Shown in pieces: positions 14,127 through 16,323 of a stretch of DNA of 16,323 nucleotides. Position numbers and translations under genes: made by a program. The notes beneath the pieces are model-generated. The model was not told the DNA's origin, did no database searches, and saw only the letters and a list, made by a program, of their open reading frames with translations. Within the stretch, counting starts at the first letter, position 1, and the number at the start of each line of letters is the position of its first letter. The stretch comes from JAAYBG01 sp964411675 (lineage in GTDB: Bacteria > Bacillota_I > Bacilli_A > ML615J-28 > CAG-698): positions 1-16,323 of the forward strand of contig CAYPLR010000031.1 of NCBI GenBank assembly GCA_964411675.1, read 5' to 3'.

Positions 14127-14520
14127 CAAAACATATTTTGAAATTTTATTTATAATAGGACTTTTATTATCAATCTTAGTTACATTTGATCGGACCCTTC
14201 ACTTCCTTCCTGATTTTATTCGAGGAATGTTTTCAAGTATGTCTATCTTATTTATTGTTGCAGCAGGAATTGTAAAGAATAGTAAGAAAATTCAAGAAAA
14301 ATTACAAATTTCAAGTAATGATGAAAGAATACTGGCTATTCAAGGAAAAGCATCTTCGATTACACTTTATTTATTAATGACCATCAATGTTGTTTGTATT
14401 ATTATTTTTGGCTTTATTGGTGAACCTTATCTTCTTGTTTCTCTAATACTAGCATTCATTATGTTAGCTGCTATTTTAATTCTACTGTTCACTAAATTAG
14501 TATTATCAAAAAGAATGTAA
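14113..14520 (+). CDS. Small four-helix membrane protein, possibly DUF2178-like
   Basis: A 135-residue membrane protein with four hydrophobic segments (about 8-24, 37-54, 82-101 and 105-128). A cytoplasmic loop, KKIQEKLQISSNDERILAI followed by QGKAS, contains the NDER...KAS pattern I associate with DUF2178-type proteins that sit next to small XRE regulators; this assignment is tentative. The start was set at ATG 14113 because AGGAG lies seven bases upstream. An in-frame ATG at 14080 would add 11 residues but has no RBS and lies deep in the regulator gene. The function of such pairs is unknown; stress or envelope sensing is a guess. It is followed 27 bases later by the peptidase gene with no terminator between. 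Confidence -1.
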   Translation: MKIYNKTYFEILFIIGLLLSILVTFDRTLHFLPDFIRGMFSSMSILFIVAAGIVKNSKKIQEKLQISSNDERILAIQGKASSITLYLLMTINVVCIIIFGFIGEPYLLVSLILAFIMLAAILILLFTKLVLSKRM

Positions 14521-14547
14521 TCATTCTATTGGAGAAAAGAGATAAAA

Positions 14548-15252
14548 ATGAAAAAGATCTATGTTTTTGGTGGTGGAGAAATGTCATTAAAACAAACATA
14601 TCCACTTGATAGATTGGTAGTATCAAGTATAAATAAGAAAAAGCCAAAGGTTTTATTTATTCCTACAGCTTCCCATGATGCTGAAGGATATGTTGCTTCT
14701 TTTACATGTATTTATGAATCATTTGGCTGTATTGTTGATAGTTTACAAATAACAAAAGGAGATAATCAATATCCTACAATAAAAGAAAAGATTATGAAAT
14801 CTGATTTAATATATGTGGGAGGAGGAGATACTCTTTTCATGTTGAATACCTGGAAAGAATATAAGGTAGATGAATTGCTTATTGAAGCTTATGAAAATAA
14901 TACGATATTAAGCGGATTGTCTGCAGGGGGAATCTGCTGGTTTGATTATGGCTATTCTGATTCATTAATCATTGAAGGTGGATATGATTACACATATGTG
15001 GAAGGATTACATTTAATAAAGATGGATCATAATCCTCATGCAGATGAAGAAGATAGAAAAGGATTCCTAGATTCTTTTAAAAGAAGGAAAGGAAAAGCAA
15101 TCAGTATGGATAACTACACATTAGCATGTTTCGAAGATGGAGAATTAAAAAAAGGTTATAAATGTACAGATAATGCGAAAATATTACTGGTTCAAAATAA
15201 TGAAAAAGGAATGGAGTGTCAAGAAATTCTATCAGAATTAATCCGTGAGTAA
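14548..15252 (+). CDS. Peptidase S51 family (dipeptidase E-like)
   Basis: A 234-residue cytoplasmic serine hydrolase of the S51 family, most like the YgaJ-type members of Bacillota rather than aspartyl dipeptidase PepE itself. Visible marks are an N-terminal KIYVFGGGE strand, FIPTAS (about 38-43), YVGGGDT (about 90-96), the nucleophile elbow GLSAGG with S125, and the NPHADEEDR block with H164 as the likely catalytic histidine. A TLACFEDGE segment near the end is also conserved. Family members cleave small peptides, some after Asp or as cyanophycin breakdown enzymes; the substrate here is unknown. The RBS is poor (GGAG 13 bases upstream, then a purine run). It is probably cotranscribed with the XRE and membrane protein genes. 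No convincing terminator follows. Confidence -1.
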   Translation: MKKIYVFGGGEMSLKQTYPLDRLVVSSINKKKPKVLFIPTASHDAEGYVASFTCIYESFGCIVDSLQITKGDNQYPTIKEKIMKSDLIYVGGGDTLFMLNTWKEYKVDELLIEAYENNTILSGLSAGGICWFDYGYSDSLIIEGGYDYTYVEGLHLIKMDHNPHADEEDRKGFLDSFKRRKGKAISMDNYTLACFEDGELKKGYKCTDNAKILLVQNNEKGMECQEILSELIRE

Positions 15253-15267
15253 AGGTTAAAGATAAAA

Positions 15268-15295
15268 TTGACTTATTTATTATAGAATGTAAAAT
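15268..15295 (+). promoter_or_regulatory. Possible upstream promoter before the XRE-desulfoferrodoxin gene
   Basis: TTGACT (15268-15273), a 16-base spacer and TAAAAT (15290-15295). It may be a second promoter for the following gene or a chance match; a better-placed promoter lies at 15321-15349. Confidence -1.
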
Positions 15296-15306
15296 ATAAG
15301 TAATAT

Positions 15307-15319
15307 CTACGTTGCGTAG
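15307..15319. repeat. CTACG-TTG-CGTAG dyad immediately upstream of a -35 element
   Basis: A perfect five-base inverted repeat around TTG, GC-rich against its surroundings. It ends two bases before the -35 at 15321 and could be a regulator site. As a terminator it is poor because no T tract follows. Confidence -1.
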
Positions 15320-15320
15320 G

Positions 15321-15349
15321 TTTACATGATGTGTTCGAATGAGTATAAT
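15321..15349 (+). promoter_or_regulatory. Promoter of the XRE-desulfoferrodoxin gene
   Basis: TTTACA (15321-15326), a 17-base spacer and TATAAT (15344-15349). Half-sites ACATGATGT (15324-15332) and ACATCATGA (15351-15359) flank the -10 and give an inverted repeat CATGATGT / ACATCATG. They are well placed to be operators of the encoded HTH protein; that is inference. Confidence -1.
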
Positions 15350-15392
15350 AACATCATGAGAGAAACCACTCAATAAAATAGAAGAAGGGAAC

Positions 15393-15427
15393 TAATCAAT
15401 TAGATGTTGACTAATTTTAATTGATTA
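15393..15427 (+). promoter_or_regulatory. Hairpin over the start region, with a possible six-codon leader frame
   Basis: TAATCAATTA (15393-15402) and TAATTGATTA (15418-15427) form a perfect 10-bp inverted repeat that ends on the first base of the ATG at 15427. Upstream is AGAAGGGA (15383-15390), and within the loop ATG 15404 opens a six-codon frame (MLTNFN) stopping at 15422-15424. It may control translation, but it is AT-rich and could be incidental. Confidence -1.
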
Positions 15428-16014
15428 TGCAGGATGATATGGATTCTTATGTAACGGGAGTAATGATAAAAAATTTGAGAGAAGAAAAAAGGATGACCCA
15501 AAAAGAACTAGCTGATAAAATTTTAGTCAGCGAAAAAACAATTTCTAAATGGGAAACCGGTAAAGGGCTACCAGACATTAGTCTTCTTGAGCCATTATCA
15601 AAAGCATTAGGGGTATCTTTAGTCGAGTTATTCCAAGGGGAAGTAGTAGTAAATAAAAATAAAGCTGCGAATATATTAAAAACCAAATTTTATATATGCC
15701 CTGTTTGTGGAAATATTATTACATCGATTGGCGAAGGTTCTTTCTCTTGTTGTGGTAGAACACTTATAGTACAAGAAGCAGAAAAAGATGATAGTATACA
15801 AATTGAAAAACAGGATAATGAACTATATATTGTTATTGCTTCACCAATGAATAAAATAGATTATATTTTCTTTATTGCCTATTGTACTATAGATAGTATA
15901 CAAATGAAAAAATTATATCCAGAGCAAAACGCAGAAGCAATTTTTTCAATTAATGGTCCTGGAATCATTTATTACTATAACAATAAAAATGGTCTTTTCT
16001 TTAAAAAAGTGTGA
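15427..16014 (+). CDS. XRE regulator fused to a degenerate desulfoferrodoxin-like domain
   Basis: A 195-residue protein (numbered from ATG 15427). The N-terminal HTH (about 10-66) has RMTQKELADKILVSEKTISK and continues WETGKGLPDISLLEP. The middle segment FYICPVCGNI to CCG (C91, C94, C108, C109) matches the desulforedoxin-type Fe(Cys)4 centre of desulfoferrodoxins. The last part follows the superoxide reductase domain in length and pattern (VIASPMNKIDYIFF, YYYNNKNGLF). However, by my hand alignment all five iron ligands of the reductase centre are replaced: D122, S139, D145, N185 and N188 stand where four His and one Cys are expected. It is probably a redox- or metal-responsive regulator, not an active superoxide reductase. 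The start is uncertain: TTG 15421, ATG 15427 and ATG 15439 are all possible, the last aligning best with remembered relatives and having a nearby AGGA. Confidence -1.
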   Translation: MQDDMDSYVTGVMIKNLREEKRMTQKELADKILVSEKTISKWETGKGLPDISLLEPLSKALGVSLVELFQGEVVVNKNKAANILKTKFYICPVCGNIITSIGEGSFSCCGRTLIVQEAEKDDSIQIEKQDNELYIVIASPMNKIDYIFFIAYCTIDSIQMKKLYPEQNAEAIFSINGPGIIYYYNNKNGLFFKKV

Positions 16015-16052
16015 TTTGCTGAATTATCATCAATAGCTATTCAGTAAATTTA

Positions 16053-16102
16053 TGGAAACGTTTTTAAAAAAACTTGAATATGCAAAAATAGTATGTTAAA
16101 AT
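16053..16102 (+). promoter_or_regulatory. Promoter of the last gene, with a cre-like sequence upstream
   Basis: TTGAAT (16074-16079), a 17-base spacer and TAAAAT (16097-16102) with TG at 16094-16095; the -10 region TATGTTAAAAT is identical to that of hppA. TGGAAACGTTTTTA (16053-16066) has two mismatches to the catabolite-responsive element consensus; its role is speculative. Confidence -1.
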
Positions 16103-16138
16103 TAGAGACAGTATTGATGAATAATACAAGGAGAGACT

Positions 16139-16323
16139 ATGGGAAAGTATATTCAAAATAATTTAACAAGAAACGAAGAAATTATTCAAGAAGCAAAAAT
16201 CAGTAAGTTTCCAGTTGTTGGTGCATGGATTACAGGAATTCTATTTTGTTGGTTACTACTAATTCCTATTTTCAAAGCGATTCAGAAAACAACAAGATAT
16301 CGTAACACTATTTTAGGCTTTAC
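16139..16323 (+). CDS. Start of a small membrane protein, probably PH-domain (YdbT-like) type, 3'-truncated
   Basis: Sixty-one codons are present before the window ends. The start is fixed by AAGGAG (16128-16133) five bases before the ATG. The N-terminus MGKYIQNNLTRNEEIIQEAKIS, followed by a hydrophobic stretch (about 24-46) that may hold one or two helices, resembles the bacterial PH-domain membrane proteins of Bacillota, which begin MGKYI...L..EE and have a short hairpin of helices before the PH domain. The diagnostic PH domain is beyond the window, so the call is tentative. It has its own promoter and is not obviously linked to the preceding regulator. Confidence 0.5.
   Translation, partial: MGKYIQNNLTRNEEIIQEAKISKFPVVGAWITGILFCWLLLIPIFKAIQKTTRYRNTILGF

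Noticed and set aside
13914..14520. XRE plus small membrane protein as a toxin-antitoxin pair
   Set aside because: The second protein is a four-helix membrane protein with no known toxin signature; the arrangement is common for non-toxin regulator pairs.
16019..16044. CTGAAT / ATTCAG as a terminator after the last HTH gene
   Set aside because: The stem is only six pairs with a 14-base loop and no T tract follows it.
1..16323. CRISPR array, insertion sequence, prophage, tRNA or rRNA gene
   Set aside because: No regularly spaced direct repeats, transposase, integrase, terminal inverted repeats or structural RNA sequence was seen.

Overview
The window is AT-rich (roughly one third G+C by eye) and every supported gene lies on the + strand. 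It has strong AAGGAG-type ribosome binding sites, compact operons, extended -10 promoters (TGnTATAAT / TGnTAAAAT) and short hairpin-plus-T-run terminators. TGA is used as a stop (leucine dehydrogenase, vorA, the DUF454 gene, the last HTH gene) and Trp is TGG, so the code is standard. Together this points to a low-GC Bacillota or a Mollicutes-related lineage with the standard code (Acholeplasma/Izemoplasma/Erysipelotrichia-like). The organism seems to rely on ferredoxin-based anaerobic metabolism but also carries catalase. The genus cannot be named from the sequence alone.

Layout. (1) 1-4262: a branched-chain amino acid / 2-oxoacid oxidation operon: leucine dehydrogenase (5' end cut by the window), a P-loop NTPase of unknown role, a 2x[4Fe-4S] ferredoxin-type delta subunit, and the alpha, beta and gamma subunits of a VOR-type 2-oxoacid:ferredoxin oxidoreductase. 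A terminator follows. (2) 4286-6478: a single-gene unit for an alpha/beta hydrolase joined to a polytopic membrane domain. (3) 6497-8661: a single-gene unit for an ion-pumping membrane pyrophosphatase. (4) 8702-11383: a DUF454 protein, a six-helix membrane protein and a clade-3-like haem catalase. (5) 11444-13849: a CASTOR/POLLUX-type channel with RCK domains, then a GtrA-like membrane protein. (6) 13851-15252: a small XRE regulator with a palindrome at its start site, a small membrane protein and an S51 peptidase. (7) 15268-16014: an XRE regulator fused to a desulfoferrodoxin-like region. (8) 16074-16323: the start of a small membrane protein, cut by the window end.

How the genes work together. 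Leucine dehydrogenase turns Leu/Val/Ile into branched 2-oxoacids plus NADH. VOR then makes the acyl-CoA, CO2 and reduced ferredoxin, which is the oxidative branch of amino acid fermentation. The pyrophosphatase can recover energy from PPi as an ion gradient. The catalase and the desulfoferrodoxin-like regulator suggest exposure to oxygen.

No complete new multi-gene defence or mobile system is visible. The best leads are two proteins with altered active or transport sites: a membrane pyrophosphatase with the K+-independence lysine but three of four canonical gate residues changed, and an HTH-desulfoferrodoxin fusion that keeps its four-cysteine site but appears to have lost all five superoxide-reductase iron ligands.
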